DNA of 64,000 nt from Leishmania mexicana MHOM/GT/2001/U1103 (Eukaryota; Euglenozoa; Kinetoplastea; Trypanosomatida; Trypanosomatidae), in assembly GCF_000234665.1 (NCBI RefSeq), contig NC_018324.1, positions 801,501 through 865,500 on the forward strand. Reading direction: 5' to 3'. The position numbers and the translations under genes are program-made. A model generated the notes under the pieces. The model had not been told where the DNA came from and ran no database searches. It saw only the letters and a list, made by a program, of their open reading frames with translations. Within the stretch, counting starts at the first letter, position 1. Each line of letters begins with the position of its first letter. Positions 1-11,399 of the stretch are shown piece by piece.

Positions 1-1592
1 GTTCCGCACTGTTTCGCTTTTTTTTCGCTGACCCAACATGCTGACGTTGTCACGACTGCTTTCACTCTCATGACCTTCCCCTCTCCCCTTTACTACCACC
101 TATCGGCCCATTTCTTCCTCTTTTTCTCTTATGCCCTCTTCTTCCTCGGCGTGGTGTTGACGCAAATGAATCCCACATGGCGCACGTCCACTCACCGACA
201 CCCACAACCACCACAAGGAAAATACTCACGCCCATCACGAGACGTAGTGCTTCTTCCTCGTTTTTTTTTTTTTGCTTTGCTCGACACCCCGAGCGCACCG
301 TTATCATTTACCAGTGACTATCACCGCGCCTTAATTGTCCTGTGTCACTCCCTTTGCTTTCTCTCTTGCCCGACGGTATCAACTCTTCCCTTCCCCGTCC
401 TTCCCTCGATTGCCCAACCTGCAGACCTTCGCTGTCTTACCCCTCCCCTCCCCCGCACGCGCTGCCTTCCCTTCGCTGCTACACCCACCCAGGCACATAA
501 GCAAGAACACATTCGAGTATCTGAGCGTAGCCGAGACGTGCAGGCGTAGTCCAACGTCTTCTTGCCTTTTTTTCTGCTCTTACTACGGTTATTTCTTATT
601 CATACGGCTGCTTCTTTCCAGGTTGGTTTGCATACCCCCCTCCCTCCCCCTCCTTGCCACACACGCATACATACACACAAGGAGCCACGCGCGCACACTC
701 GTGCGAGACGCAAGCGTGCAGGTATTGCTCTTCTCTTTCGTTGTCCGTCTCCGTCACTGCTGTTTTTTTTTGTTGTTGTACTGTTTTTCCTCCTCCCCCC
801 TCCTCTGTTGTCTGCACTCAGCTACCAACTCGCTCACTTCGGTTGCGGTCTCCTCACGCGCCACCCGCTCTTCGCCGCTTTTTCTCTTTGTTTCCATGCC
901 CTTTTGGCACCTTTGTCCGCCCTCTGCGGTCACTTGCTCGCCATCCGTTTGTACGTGTGTCTGGGACTGTCGTTGATCTGGCGCTGTTCCTCCTTAAGAA
1001 CTGTTTCTCCTTGTTTTCGTTGGCTCTATCGATCGCGAGGTGGGGAGACTCGTAGAGGCAGAGAACGCGCCGTGTGAGCGCGTCAAGATAGCCTAGCTGC
1101 TCTCGTCGTGCCCTCTTAGCCAATTCTCTCGTTGCTGCTTGTCGTTTGCGTGTTGTGCTAGTGTGTTTTTCCATCTCTGTTCTCGTGCTTGTGGTGTGCC
1201 GTGTGTGCGCGTGTTTTTTTTGTTTGTTACGTCCTTGCTGTCCGCGCCACCTAACCACCATTAAAAGTTTTTTTTTTCACTCGTAACTGCATAGACCTCG
1301 TTCCGTTTTTCGAGTGGACGTGCCCTACGTGTGTCGCACTAGCACGTGAAGAGGGGATTTCGCCGCGTGAGGGTCTTACTAACGTTGACACGTGAAGCAC
1401 ATCTGCACACGCGCGTGTTGCATCGCAGCTCCGCACATACACAGGGGGGTCAGATACGCACATTACATCCGACCATCACACTGGACGGATTTTTTCCCTT
1501 TCTTATCCTTGTAAGGTTTGGGTTTTGCACCATACAGTGGGATCCGTCCCCTCCCCGCCCCCTCGCTCCCCCCATATCGGGCCCACGTCATA
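1..1592. other. 5' flank, no gene seen
   Basis: This stretch is made of pyrimidine-rich runs, poly-T tracts and short CA-rich segments. Open frames of up to about 210 codons exist but are Ser/Phe/Leu/Cys-rich readings of pyrimidine runs and show no domain or start context. It probably holds the 3' UTR of an upstream gene and the 5' region of the phosphatase gene. Confidence 0.6.
1490..1515 (+). promoter_or_regulatory. Candidate spliced-leader acceptor for the PPP phosphatase
   Basis: A pyrimidine-rich tract is followed by AG at 1514-1515. The first ATG downstream is at 1593, so the 5' UTR would be about 77 nt with no upstream ATG. The role is inferred from the trypanosomatid pattern and is not proven. 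Confidence 0.45.
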
Positions 1593-4334
1593 ATGCCGAG
1601 CTTCTTTTTGTTTGGGAAGAAGAAGGATAAGAAGAAAAAGACCCACGATGATACCAGAGACGGGGGCGATGCGGCGACTCCCTCGTTGACGGCCAGGGAG
1701 GGCTCTACTGACTCGAAAGGGTCGGCGACAAAGCAAGTCAAAGGATCCACTACGTCTCACAATGCAGCGAGCAGGTCTATGCCCCCAGGTCTAGACACGC
1801 TGCCCGCCAACGCCTCCGGTCCAGCCACCGAGACTTCACCACCGTTGCCGCCCTCGAGGAAGCAACAATCCTATTCCGAAAGCGCTCTGCAGGAGCTGCC
1901 GCCACCGCCGCTGTCGTCGCCTCCGGTGACCAACTCGCTTGGTCTTTCGGGGAGTGCCGTCCATCTTACCCTCCATCACTCCACGCTCGATGACGTCGCC
2001 GTCTCTACCCCGCGCAGCGTGGATCTGTTTCCGCGCAAGATGTCGGAGGTGACAATCCCGCAGCTGACCGAAGTGTTTCAGGTCTTTCGGATGTTCCTCG
2101 ACAACTGCGCAAGCACGGAGGTGAAGCAGGAGTCTGTGTCACAGCTGCGCAAGATCCTTCCCGAGATTGCCGCCGTCGACACCACTGTGTCGGCTGAGAC
2201 GATTCAGGCCCAGAACTTCCACCCGACATTTGCGATTGAGCCTGTACTGAGACACTTGTTGGCGCAGCCGGCCCCCCTGCGCGCGCGCCTCTGCCTCGCC
2301 ATCTACCGCTTCTGTGGAGAGCTGTGCGAGGAGCTGGAGGGTGACGTGTTCTGTCAGGAGACAGGGTTCTTTAGTGACCTGCAATGCATGAACCCGAACC
2401 TGCGTCCCGCCGCCGACGGCGACTACGACAGCTCTGAAGATCCACATCAAACCTCTCCCTGTGGTGGTAATTTCGCGGAGAACAGAGCTGCAAAGATAGA
2501 GCGCTGTCCTGACATCGATCTCCCGAAGATCTACAACAGTCTCCTGCACAAGGAAGACTACCTACCGACTGCCGAAGAACTCAACGAGATCTTTCTGCGA
2601 GTGCAGGAGCTGCTGCGAGCCGAGCCGAATGTGGCGATGGTGATGATGCCGGCCGTCCTCGTCGGAGATCTGCATGGACAGATACGCGATCTGCTGGAAA
2701 ATGTGCTGACGCTGGGGGGCCCACTCGTGTCGAATGAGGCGCTGGCGCTGGCATCCTCTAAATCCCATGCGGCCACGTCGAAGGCGCCCTCCTCCCAGAA
2801 GAGAGGCAGCGTTTCTGCGGCACCTCCCACCTCCAAGAAGAGCAGCAAGGCGGCAGGCGCAGCGAAGACCTTCAGTGGGGCACCGAAAGGCGATGAGAAC
2901 CGACCTACGCAGCCGCCGAGATACTTGTTCCTGGGTGACTATGTCGACCGCGGGCCGAGTAGCCTGTGCGTGATTGCACTCCTCTTCACGGCCAAGCTAT
3001 TATCGCCGAACACCGTGTTTTTGTTGCGGGGTAACCACGAGTGCCCGAATACAAATCGATTCTACGGCTTCCTCGACGAATGCCACCGTCGCTACCCCAT
3101 TGTGGACAACAAGGTCACCACGCTCCACATGGGCACCCAGTTGTCGTCCGAAGAGAACCCTGACGATGCAACTGCAAATCGAATCTGCAGTGGCAGCAGC
3201 TCCCCAGGCGTCAGCTCCACCTGCAAGGGCGACAGCGACGACTCGAACGCGATCAATACGAACAGCAGCGTCGAGCCGACCGCGGCTGAGGGGGGCGGGC
3301 ATCTCGGCAAGGAGGGCGATACGAGTCCTGATGACATGGGGTGGGACATGAAGGATCACCCGCTGTGGCTTGTCGCGAATGACGCGCTTTGCTCACTTCC
3401 TCTCTGCGCCGCGCTTTACGAGGAGGTGGAGGAGGAGGACGAAGCGCCCCTGCCGCAGGCCACTGCCGCTGCCGCGTCGAACACCGAGGACATGCTTGCG
3501 GCTGACGGCGCGGAGAACCCCGGAGCGGCATCGAAAGTGAAAAAGCCCATCACAGCAAAAGCTGCAAAGAAGAGTGGCCGGCGCAGCATTGGAAATGCGA
3601 GTTCAGCGGAGTCCTCCAAGTCTCCGAATCGCGCAGCGGGCAAGTCGCCTACGCTCACTGACGGCAATGCACGCCCCACTAGCAGCAAGACAGCCAGTAC
3701 CTCCAGCGAACTGTCGCCACTGTTCCCGCCAAGCGCCAACGCATCCTTTGCAAAACCGAAGAAGACGCGGCAGATCGTGCGCGTGTGTGCAATGCACGGT
3801 GGCCTGTCCCCCTTCATTGACGACAGCTTCGACGGTATCATCGCCATTAACCGGTTTCGCAACATCGCGCATGGCGCGCTGGCCGACCTCACGTGGTCAG
3901 ATCCATCCTCCAGCGCAGCCGCCCAAGGCGCGACGGCGTCGAACTCCCGTGCGAACGCGAGCCAGCCACCTTTGCGCAAGTTTCAGTCTGCCTGCACCTT
4001 CGACGGAGCCCCCATCGGCTTCACCGGTAATCCGCGTGGCACAGGGCACATCTTCGGCGAAGATGCCACGATAAGCTTCATCAACACAAATCATCTGTAT
4101 TTTATCGTGCGCGCGCACCAGTGCGTGCAGGAGGGCTTTCAGTGGAACCACAAGAACCGCCTGCTGACGGTGTTCTCGGCCCCCAACTACTGCGGTATGC
4201 GCAACAAAGGTGCGGTTCTTCTGCTGGATAAAAATGGAGCCCCTACACTGAAACAGTACGAGCACAAGGAAGTCGAGGAGAAGCCGCACGCGATGGCCAC
4301 GGGTGCGCCACAGCCGCCGAGGCTATTCTCGTAG
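1593..4334 (+). CDS. PPP-family serine/threonine protein phosphatase with large inserts
   Basis: A 913-residue metallophosphatase of the PP1/PP2A/PP2B superfamily, which removes phosphate from Ser/Thr using two metal ions. All hallmark motifs are present in order: GDLHGQ (about residue 358), GDYVDRG (448), RGNHE (479), HGGLSP (735), RAHQ (840) and SAPNYCG (862), so it should be catalytically competent. Spacing is abnormal. About 60 residues are inserted between the first two motifs, about 180 between RGNHE and HGGLSP (on both sides of a block matching the family's LPLCAAL segment), and about 55 before RAHQ. The inserts are Ser/Ala/Lys-rich. The N-terminal ~300 residues begin [16 protein letters not shown] and have a Pro/Ser region. 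I chose the ATG at 1593 because the frame upstream opens only with a non-ATG codon and a likely splice acceptor lies at 1515. It may be a kinetoplastid-specific PPP; the subfamily is not assigned. Confidence 0.93.
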   Translation: MPSFFLFGKKKDKKKKTHDDTRDGGDAATPSLTAREGSTDSKGSATKQVKGSTTSHNAASRSMPPGLDTLPANASGPATETSPPLPPSRKQQSYSESALQELPPPPLSSPPVTNSLGLSGSAVHLTLHHSTLDDVAVSTPRSVDLFPRKMSEVTIPQLTEVFQVFRMFLDNCASTEVKQESVSQLRKILPEIAAVDTTVSAETIQAQNFHPTFAIEPVLRHLLAQPAPLRARLCLAIYRFCGELCEELEGDVFCQETGFFSDLQCMNPNLRPAADGDYDSSEDPHQTSPCGGNFAENRAAKIERCPDIDLPKIYNSLLHKEDYLPTAEELNEIFLRVQELLRAEPNVAMVMMPAVLVGDLHGQIRDLLENVLTLGGPLVSNEALALASSKSHAATSKAPSSQKRGSVSAAPPTSKKSSKAAGAAKTFSGAPKGDENRPTQPPRYLFLGDYVDRGPSSLCVIALLFTAKLLSPNTVFLLRGNHECPNTNRFYGFLDECHRRYPIVDNKVTTLHMGTQLSSEENPDDATANRICSGSSSPGVSSTCKGDSDDSNAINTNSSVEPTAAEGGGHLGKEGDTSPDDMGWDMKDHPLWLVANDALCSLPLCAALYEEVEEEDEAPLPQATAAAASNTEDMLAADGAENPGAASKVKKPITAKAAKKSGRRSIGNASSAESSKSPNRAAGKSPTLTDGNARPTSSKTASTSSELSPLFPPSANASFAKPKKTRQIVRVCAMHGGLSPFIDDSFDGIIAINRFRNIAHGALADLTWSDPSSSAAAQGATASNSRANASQPPLRKFQSACTFDGAPIGFTGNPRGTGHIFGEDATISFINTNHLYFIVRAHQCVQEGFQWNHKNRLLTVFSAPNYCGMRNKGAVLLLDKNGAPTLKQYEHKEVEEKPHAMATGAPQPPRLFS

Positions 4335-5368
4335 GAGCGCGCATTGCGCACCCCTGACCCGCGCTACTGCGCGGTATAGGGAAAATCTAGCTCATCTCTT
4401 TTTTTTGTGTATCTTGCGGCGACCGCTAGTTGATTGGGTGTGGTTCCTCCCCTCTCGCCTCTCTGCTGTACCTTGTGTGTGTGTGTACACGACTGCTGGT
4501 AGACGACGACTCCACTCGCTGTCTGCGTTTCATCTGATCGAACCATGTGGCGGTGCTTCTTGTCTCTTGCATGTATACGTTTCCTTTACCTTTTTCGTTT
4601 TCTGGATCTCCCTCGACTTTGCTGCTTCGTCCCCCCCTTTCTTTCCTTCCTCCTCGCCTTTCGTGTCTTTGACCGGATTCTGTGTGGTTTGCTGGTTGCT
4701 GTTTGGCGAGAAGAGAACGAAAAAAGGTACGCTGACCAGAGGTTGGGAAAAAAGGGGGGGGGGAAGGAGAGGGAGGCTTGCTCTGTGACTGTGACCTCTG
4801 CCCCCTTCCCTCTCTCCCCCTCTTCCCCCTCCTTCAACTTTTTTCTTTAAACACTGCCGTGGCCTCTTATCCTATATATATACACATATCTGTAAGTGTT
4901 TGTCTTTTCCTTCGCACAGGTGTATGTGTGCCCACCACCGGCGTTCATCACGTCCCATGCATGCACATCAAAATGTGAGCATACACACACGCACATGCAC
5001 GCACGAAGGCAGATGAAAACTGGACAAACATACCCGTGTGACGGCACGGATGGGGCTCCCGTACATCCACGCCTTCGAGAAACCTCCCCTTTCTGTTTGA
5101 TGGCGGTGCGGTGGGTGTGTACGTGTGTTTGCCTGCTGCACGCTGCTTCCTTCCCATCTTTCCCTTTCGCATCGCACCCCTTCTTGTGTACCTCTGCTGG
5201 AACAACCAAACACGCCCGCACAAAACGACAAGCACCCATGCGGGCGTGCTGTGCCGCTTCGCCTTGCTCTTCACTTTTTTCCTTTCATCTGCGTCTCCCC
5301 CCTCCGCACAGTGACACGAGCAGCGCCGGTGCACAGTTCGGTGCTCTTGGAGAGTTCATTTATCGAGG
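4335..5368. other. Intergenic region
   Basis: This holds pyrimidine tracts, GT and CA runs, a G run near 4754 and a short TATA-rich piece near 4873. I see no gene. The last ~100 bases contain the likely splice acceptor of the next gene. Confidence 0.6.
5260..5311 (+). promoter_or_regulatory. Candidate spliced-leader acceptor for the DUF72 gene
   Basis: A long pyrimidine tract ends in CACAG with AG at 5310-5311. The ATG follows 57 nt later. This is a clean example of the trans-splicing signal layout. Confidence 0.5.
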
Positions 5369-6889
5369 ATGCTCGGCGCACAATCTGCCCCTTCGTTCCT
5401 GCCGGCATCGGCGTCGCGGTCATCAGCGCCGCAGTGTACGCAGCCTCAGCAGCTGATTGAACGCAGGCCACATGACACACTTGTACAGCATTCCCCGTAC
5501 GGGCCGTCACGGAACACCATCTATGGGTGGGGCAATCTCTTCCAACCCCCCATGACCGCCACCGTTCCTGGCCACCCGTGCATCCACATCGGAATCAGCT
5601 CGCTGAATGGCGTGCCAACTGTAGGGCAATCGGACAGGTCGATGCGCAGCCTGCTGACTCAGTATCGCAAGAAGTTCAACTGTTTGGAACACTGCTACCC
5701 TTACCATAAGGTGGGAGACCCGGGGACATGGAGGATGTGGGCGGACATGGTGAGGAACAGCAATGTTACCGACGGCGGCCGCGCCCATTCACTCAAAACG
5801 GCATCGGTGCTCCCACCACACACAGTTGAAGGCGCTGCTGCCGCTGGTGTCTCCTCCGCGGGAGCGACGCCGTTGCGCCCTCTCACCGTCAACGCCAACC
5901 GCTTTTTGTACACCATCAAGGCGAACAATTTCCTCACTCACGTCAAGCAGCTGCAGATGGACGACGCGGATGTCCTGGCTCACGTGCAGGTCTTTTTTCA
6001 AGAGCTGTGCCCACTGCTGGAGCCGTTTTTGGGTCCCGTGTTGGTGCAGCTACCGCCGTCTTTTGGGTACTCAGCTGCCAACGTGCAGCGACTCACCAGG
6101 CTGTATCAGCTGTTCTCCCAAGAGGAAGTGCTGTTGCTAGAGACAACGTCGGTACCACCCAAGGCTTTTTCGTCTTCAGGAACGCCCTCGACACCGGCGC
6201 CTTGCTCGAGTGCACCGCGGAGGCAGCGACGCCTCCGCGTCGCGGTGGAGTTCAGAAGTCGCTCGTGGTACCGCGACGAGACGTTCGGCCTCCTGCGCTC
6301 CTTTCGCTGGGCACTTGTGGTGGCGCACCACCACGATGACCCGACGTACTCGCAAGTGGTCGACACCGGTGCGGGATTCCTCTACGTCCGCCTACACGGA
6401 CCGCTCGGACGCAACGTGGGCGACTACGGTCCTTTGGCGATGCGACTGTGGGCAGAAAAAATGGTGCAGTACCTCCATTCCGAAAGGAGTTCTGCCGACG
6501 GCGGCGCGACGAGTGCAGTACCAGACGATGCGACACGTGAAGTTTTTATCTTTCTGAATAACAGCGACTCCAATGTAGGCGGCACGACGAGCTCGGCCGT
6601 GGACGCGACATGCCTTGCTGAGCAGATGCAAAACCTACTCCAGTGCACATCCTCGCGGCCACCTCCCGCCAAAACGGCGGCTGCTTCACCACCTCCTCGT
6701 GTGAGTGCCGAGCCGCAGCCAGTCTTGGGGTGCGTTGAAGCGGGAACCCCGAATGCGTTGCCCGAAGACGACCGTCGCGCTTCTTTTGCTCAGCACGTGC
6801 AGGGTGAGACGGACACTCCACCGCTCAAGCGACAGCGCACGACGTCGCGAGGCAGCGGCACGCGCGAGGACGAGGTCGTGATCGATTAG
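5369..6889 (+). CDS. DUF72 (YecE-like) family protein
   Basis: A 506-residue protein matching the DUF72/YecE family, a TIM-barrel-like fold of unknown biochemical role. Family landmarks appear in order: an IGIS strand near residue 73 (family IGTSGW), RKKFNCLEHCYPYHK near 100-114, YTIKANNFLTH (181-191), LGPVLVQLPPSF (221-232), VAVEFRSRSW (291-300) and FLYVRLHGP (337-345), followed by FIFLNN around 393. Bacterial members are about 250-300 residues; this one has a 70-residue N-terminal leader, inserts at about 140-172 and 262-288, and a ~100-residue C-terminal tail with a basic PLKRQR stretch that could be a nuclear signal. Start is the first ATG after the acceptor at 5311. Function is not known; only the family is supported. 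Confidence 0.85.
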   Translation: MLGAQSAPSFLPASASRSSAPQCTQPQQLIERRPHDTLVQHSPYGPSRNTIYGWGNLFQPPMTATVPGHPCIHIGISSLNGVPTVGQSDRSMRSLLTQYRKKFNCLEHCYPYHKVGDPGTWRMWADMVRNSNVTDGGRAHSLKTASVLPPHTVEGAAAAGVSSAGATPLRPLTVNANRFLYTIKANNFLTHVKQLQMDDADVLAHVQVFFQELCPLLEPFLGPVLVQLPPSFGYSAANVQRLTRLYQLFSQEEVLLLETTSVPPKAFSSSGTPSTPAPCSSAPRRQRRLRVAVEFRSRSWYRDETFGLLRSFRWALVVAHHHDDPTYSQVVDTGAGFLYVRLHGPLGRNVGDYGPLAMRLWAEKMVQYLHSERSSADGGATSAVPDDATREVFIFLNNSDSNVGGTTSSAVDATCLAEQMQNLLQCTSSRPPPAKTAAASPPPRVSAEPQPVLGCVEAGTPNALPEDDRRASFAQHVQGETDTPPLKRQRTTSRGSGTREDEVVID

Positions 6890-8285
6890 CACTTCCCTGA
6901 GAGAGGCATGCGGGCCTCGTTACTGCGCAGTTTTAGCGGCGAGAGGAGAGGGCGAGGTTCAAACCTTTCCCCTCCGGCACGTCATCACAGCTTTGCCTCC
7001 TGTGCCATCTCTATCGCTCTCGATTGTGTGCGCGTGCACTCTTAAAAAAAAATCCTGCTTCACTGTTACTCTTGCACACACCCGCACACGGCGACATCCA
7101 ATCGCGCCCGTACCCGAGAAGAGGTGCAACGCAACAACAAAAAAAGAAGAGGAGTGGGTAAGGCGATGCGGAAGCGCAGAGCCGTGGGTAGTCGGAGCGC
7201 ACCGCACTCGACAGAAGTCGTTTGGCGAAACAAAGAGAGACCGCAGGCTTGAGCTGTAGCTCCCGTTTGCCTCACCTTCCTTCTCTCCATATCCCTTCGC
7301 GATGCTGCGCAGCCGGCGCCAGTGCAGAGGGCACGCGTACTTGTGTCTCTTCACTTGGAGCATGTGTTTGCGCGCACGAAGTAGAGAAGCGGAAGCCGCG
7401 TCTCCCTTTCTCCCTTTCTGGCCCTCTGATACGCTGCATGAAGGCCTCATCTCTGTATCCTGCCTATTCAACTAGGATGTGCATCTTCTCGCCTTTCGCG
7501 CCTCTCCTTTGCCGGCTTCTGTTTTCTGCATGCGTGTGCGTGTCTACGCATACATCACGGCGTTGGCCAAGGACTTCCTCGACTGCCTGCGCATGGGCGA
7601 CTTCTTAAGGCAACTCTACAAAAAAAAACATCGAAAAGAGGGAAGACAGACCACATCAGTAATCCCCCTCTGTTTCACAAGAGCTAGCATACAGGAGCGT
7701 CAAGCACACGTGGTACGTCGGGTATGCTTTCCCAGGGAACACACACGAACCGCTGCCCATCTCCACCCCTCCACTCCAACTTCTCATTCCTTTCTCTGTC
7801 GTGTCTGCGTGTTTCGTGCCGCGCGCCTCGCCTCCACCGTTTTCGTGTCTGTGTTCAACGGTACTTGTGTACAAGAGCACACGAACAGAACACGTCAACT
7901 TGCATCTTCTCCTCTTGTGTGTAAGTTAATACAGTCGACGTGCCCCCCTCGCCTTTTCCCATTGCCCGCTCTCGTTCTCCTGTCAGCGTGTTTGCTTGTG
8001 TGTGTGCGTGTGCTTTCTCACACGCCCAGACGGTGATGCATGTCCTCGTGTGTGGGCATGATTTCTCTTTTAGCTTTTCGTCGTTGCTCACCGTAGCGTA
8101 CGCTTCACTTGACCCTGTCCGCCACATTGGGCCTCCATCTGACGCGCACGATCAGATACAGGCGCGTCCACGGACTGCATTCGGTGGTGCAGCCCATCAA
8201 CGCTCGTTTTCTCTCCCCCCACTGGAAACTTACCTTCTCTCTCTTACGCAACATTTCTTTGTTTTTTTTATTTTTTCGTGTGAGA
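6890..8285. other. Intergenic region
   Basis: Pyrimidine-rich with short A runs and CA/GT stretches; no gene seen. Possible acceptors before the next gene are the AGs at 8072-8073 and 8095-8096. No ATG lies between 8097 and 8285, which fits use of the ATG at 8286. A strong pyrimidine tract also runs almost directly into that ATG. Confidence 0.55.
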
Positions 8286-9278
8286 ATGACCGAAAAGTCT
8301 GCGAAAGAGCCGTCGCTGCCGCAAGACTTGAAAGCGCAGTTCGACCTGCTTGCTGGGACTAGGTGGGACGGCGTTGGCGACGATGCTGACGCCGCCGAGC
8401 ACCTCTCGCAGCTCCGCCACGACTGGAAGGCATTGGGCAATGCTTGCTACGGCAAAGGCTGCTTCTTGGCCGCAATCCGATGCTACTCGCGGCTGCTGGA
8501 AGTTCCCGGCGGCGACACGGCACAGATCCGCAGCAATCGCAGCGCCGCTTACCTGCAGTCGCCCATGCTGGTAGGCCCTTCGTTGGCGCTCAAGGACGCC
8601 GAGAAGGCCGTGGAGCTGGAGCCGCAGTGGTTTAAGGCCCACCTCCGCGTTGGCGACGCGCATTGGAAGCGTGGCCACTTCGCCGAGGCAGAGGCTGCGT
8701 ACCGTGAGGCTCTCGCCCTGCAACCGGAGTGTGCCGCCGCGCTAGCCGGGCTTCGTGCTCTGCAGGTAGGGCCAGCGGGTTTTCCTGCAGCAGCGGCCAC
8801 ATTTCCGCGCGGTCACACGGAACGCACGCCGTACCACAACGCGTCGCCGTCACTGAGGCCGCTTTCGTCCAGCACTACCAACCACACGGCTGCGGCGGCG
8901 CAAGCAAAGGAAGAGGAACTGCAGCTGACACCGGAGCAGCTCATTCACAAGTGGAAGGCGGACATCAGCACGCGTGAGGGCCGAACGGGCTGTCGACCGC
9001 GACGGGTGTCGCTCTCGCAAGCCGACAGGCAGCAGGGTGCCGCCGTTAAGCAGGCGTTGCTGGATCGCTTCCGCGCTAAGCTCGAGTCCAACGGTGAGTT
9101 CAGCGCAACCCTTCGCGATCGGTGCGAGGAGGCCATGCTGCATGGTGACGGGGTCAACTACCGCGATGCAGAGAGACTTCGCATCACTTACTCACACGCC
9201 ACGAACGGCATCGGGCTTGGCATCTCATCCGACGCCTACAAGGAGTACAGAGGACGTGTGGATCACCGCACGTGGTGA
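8286..9278 (+). CDS. Tetratricopeptide repeat (TPR) protein
   Basis: A 330-residue protein with three TPR helix pairs at about residues 45-78, 79-112 and 115-148. The first shows the canonical W-x2-LGN-A-Y spacing (WKALGNACY), the third A-Y-x-E-A-L-A-L-x-P. The TPR block resembles those of Hsp70/Hsp90-binding cochaperones and protein phosphatase 5, but there is no attached catalytic or J domain. The C-terminal half is Thr/Ala/Gln-rich, then a charged segment with ALLDRFRAKLE and a final block rich in Arg and Tyr that I do not recognise. The likely role is a protein-interaction adaptor, by inference from TPRs only. The frame extends 59 codons upstream but starts with a non-ATG codon, so the ATG at 8286 was chosen. 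Confidence 0.88.
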   Translation: MTEKSAKEPSLPQDLKAQFDLLAGTRWDGVGDDADAAEHLSQLRHDWKALGNACYGKGCFLAAIRCYSRLLEVPGGDTAQIRSNRSAAYLQSPMLVGPSLALKDAEKAVELEPQWFKAHLRVGDAHWKRGHFAEAEAAYREALALQPECAAALAGLRALQVGPAGFPAAAATFPRGHTERTPYHNASPSLRPLSSSTTNHTAAAAQAKEEELQLTPEQLIHKWKADISTREGRTGCRPRRVSLSQADRQQGAAVKQALLDRFRAKLESNGEFSATLRDRCEEAMLHGDGVNYRDAERLRITYSHATNGIGLGISSDAYKEYRGRVDHRTW

Positions 9279-11399
9279 TGGAGCAACACATATACAGAGA
9301 GCTGAGGGAGAGTAAGGAGGAGGAGGGGTAGATGTATGGGGAGAGGCTGCGCAGCAGGGGACACATCGAGACACGATCGTCACATACATACACACGCGCG
9401 CAAAAACAAAACAAAACGCTCGATCTGCACACCCATCCCCATTCCCCCTCCCCCTCCCTCTTCCCTCGCTCTCCTCATCCCTTTTCGTGTGCGTCTGTAT
9501 CTCTCTGTGTGTGTGTTTGGGGGGGGGGCATACAGGTGAGCGGGTGCCTTTTCTCTCTTCTCTCCTACTTATCTCGCCTTTCGCCAGTTTTCTGGCTCTA
9601 CTGGAACCCCTGACCATCTTTTTGTTTCCTTATTCTCCCCCTCCCTCCTATCAGCACCCCTTTCCCTCTTTCTCTCGACGCTTTCCGTCGCTGTGCCGAC
9701 ACTGGAACGTTTTGTTGCCGTTGCTGCGTGCGTTGTTGTAGATGCCGTTCATCTTTTTTTTCGATTGCTTGCTCACCCTCCCCCCTCCCCCACTACCCTC
9801 TTCGGTTGATGTCGTTGTGAAGGATAAGCGACCCCCATTACACGCGTCGCTGCAGATACTTATACGCGTGCATGGCAAGCCTCTTGTGTGTGGGCTTTTT
9901 TATGCACGCGTCGTGGAGACCTTCAGGGCCATCTATGGACACCGAGCCTCCTCCTCCATGTGTGCTTCGCCCAGGTGTGTGCTTTGTTTTCCCTTCTCTG
10001 TCCCATGCCTCTTTTCTGCTCGTCTGCGCCGCTCCTCCCCTCACGTCCCTTGGCACGTTCAAGGTGCTGAGAAGTACGATAGTTGTTTGGTTTCTATTTG
10101 GTTGCTTCGTTATCGTCGTGTTCTCAATTTGCCTTCCCCTCCTCCGCGGGTTCGCGGGGAAGCTGCCCGACCTCGCAGGAGGAGGAACGCGCCATCACTG
10201 GAGCGACATCATATCTGCGGTGGAAAAAAAAGATGTAAAACACCCACACCCACACACATACAGACACACACACACACACACACACACACCGATTGAACCT
10301 CTTTCTTGCGTTCGTAAAGAAAAAGCTGGATAAAAAGAGGATAGACGCGCACATGCAACCCTCCCCCCACCACCACCGCCATCGAGCCGTTTGACCATCT
10401 TTGACCTTTTCTCTCTCTTTCAATGCGTAACTGCGAGGACGCTTCTCCTCCGACCCCGCTCCTTCTCTTTTATCATCTTGACCCTCCTCTTCTTCGGTCC
10501 CTAAAGGCGAGAAGGCGACGCGGCTTTTCCAAGAAAAACCGCGGATGGCGGTGATGAGCGGCGAAGGCATCTGGGGATACGATAATGCGACGACGGTCTG
10601 CCCGATCTCTCCCCACCGTGGCTTTGCCGTGTTCTCTCCGATCTGCGCCTTTACTCTTTGTGCTCCCTTTTTTTCCTTCCCAACTCTCGCCTCTCCGTCA
10701 CGCTCTTCCACATACTCCCTTCCCTTCCCTCCTCCCCGGCAGTCCGTTGAAGCGGCCGCGCTGCCTTCACCCACGATGCCTCCCTCCCCCTTTCCTCTCG
10801 AGCAGAGAGACACCCTCATCATCGATGCAACAACGAGGAAGGCGAGCATATCCATTTTGACCCTCTCCTGAGCTGCCGTGCGTTTCTCGTGCCGCTTGCA
10901 CCGGAGACGGAAATACTCGCAACGAACAAACGACCTCCCGCCGCCTCCGAGGAAAAAAAACGCAAAACGAAACGCCACCAGATCCTCTCAACCGCAGCGT
11001 ACAGCACTTTCCTATTCGTGCCCCACCCCCACGCCCCTCTCCTCCCCCTTCCCTTTGTCCCCCTTCCGACCCGCCGAGGTGCTTGGGTTTTCTTCAGCTT
11101 TCACCAGCGTGTCTTTCTTTCTCATGCACAATTCTCTCTCGTTCTATTCACGTTGCGCTGCTGCCCTCTTGCACGCGGCCATTTCTCCTTTTCGTTTTTG
11201 AACTCGCCTCTTTCTGTCGCTCATCCACCCTCACCCCACCCGACCCCCCTCTTGCCTTTTTCACTTGCCCGTGAGCTTTGGTGGGGCGCATGGGGTCTGG
11301 GTGCCTTCGATTGTCATAATTCTCATTAGGGTGGTGCTGAGGCGTCGGTGTGTGCGTCTCTCCCAGTGGCCTTTCATTTTCGCCTCTCTTCCCCACCGA
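9279..11399. other. Intergenic region
   Basis: Long non-coding stretch of pyrimidine tracts, a G run near 9521-9529 and a CA microsatellite near 10264. Several open frames on both strands are low-complexity readings and I do not accept them as genes. Confidence 0.55.
10264..10289. repeat. (CA)n microsatellite
   Basis: An uninterrupted CA run of about 13 units within intergenic DNA. Likely length-variable; alternating purine-pyrimidine. Confidence 0.9.

Noticed and set aside
10124..10978. 284-codon - strand ORF in the 9.3-12.7 kb spacer
   Set aside because: It reads through the CA microsatellite (Val/Cys run) and pyrimidine tracts; no domain or conserved feature.
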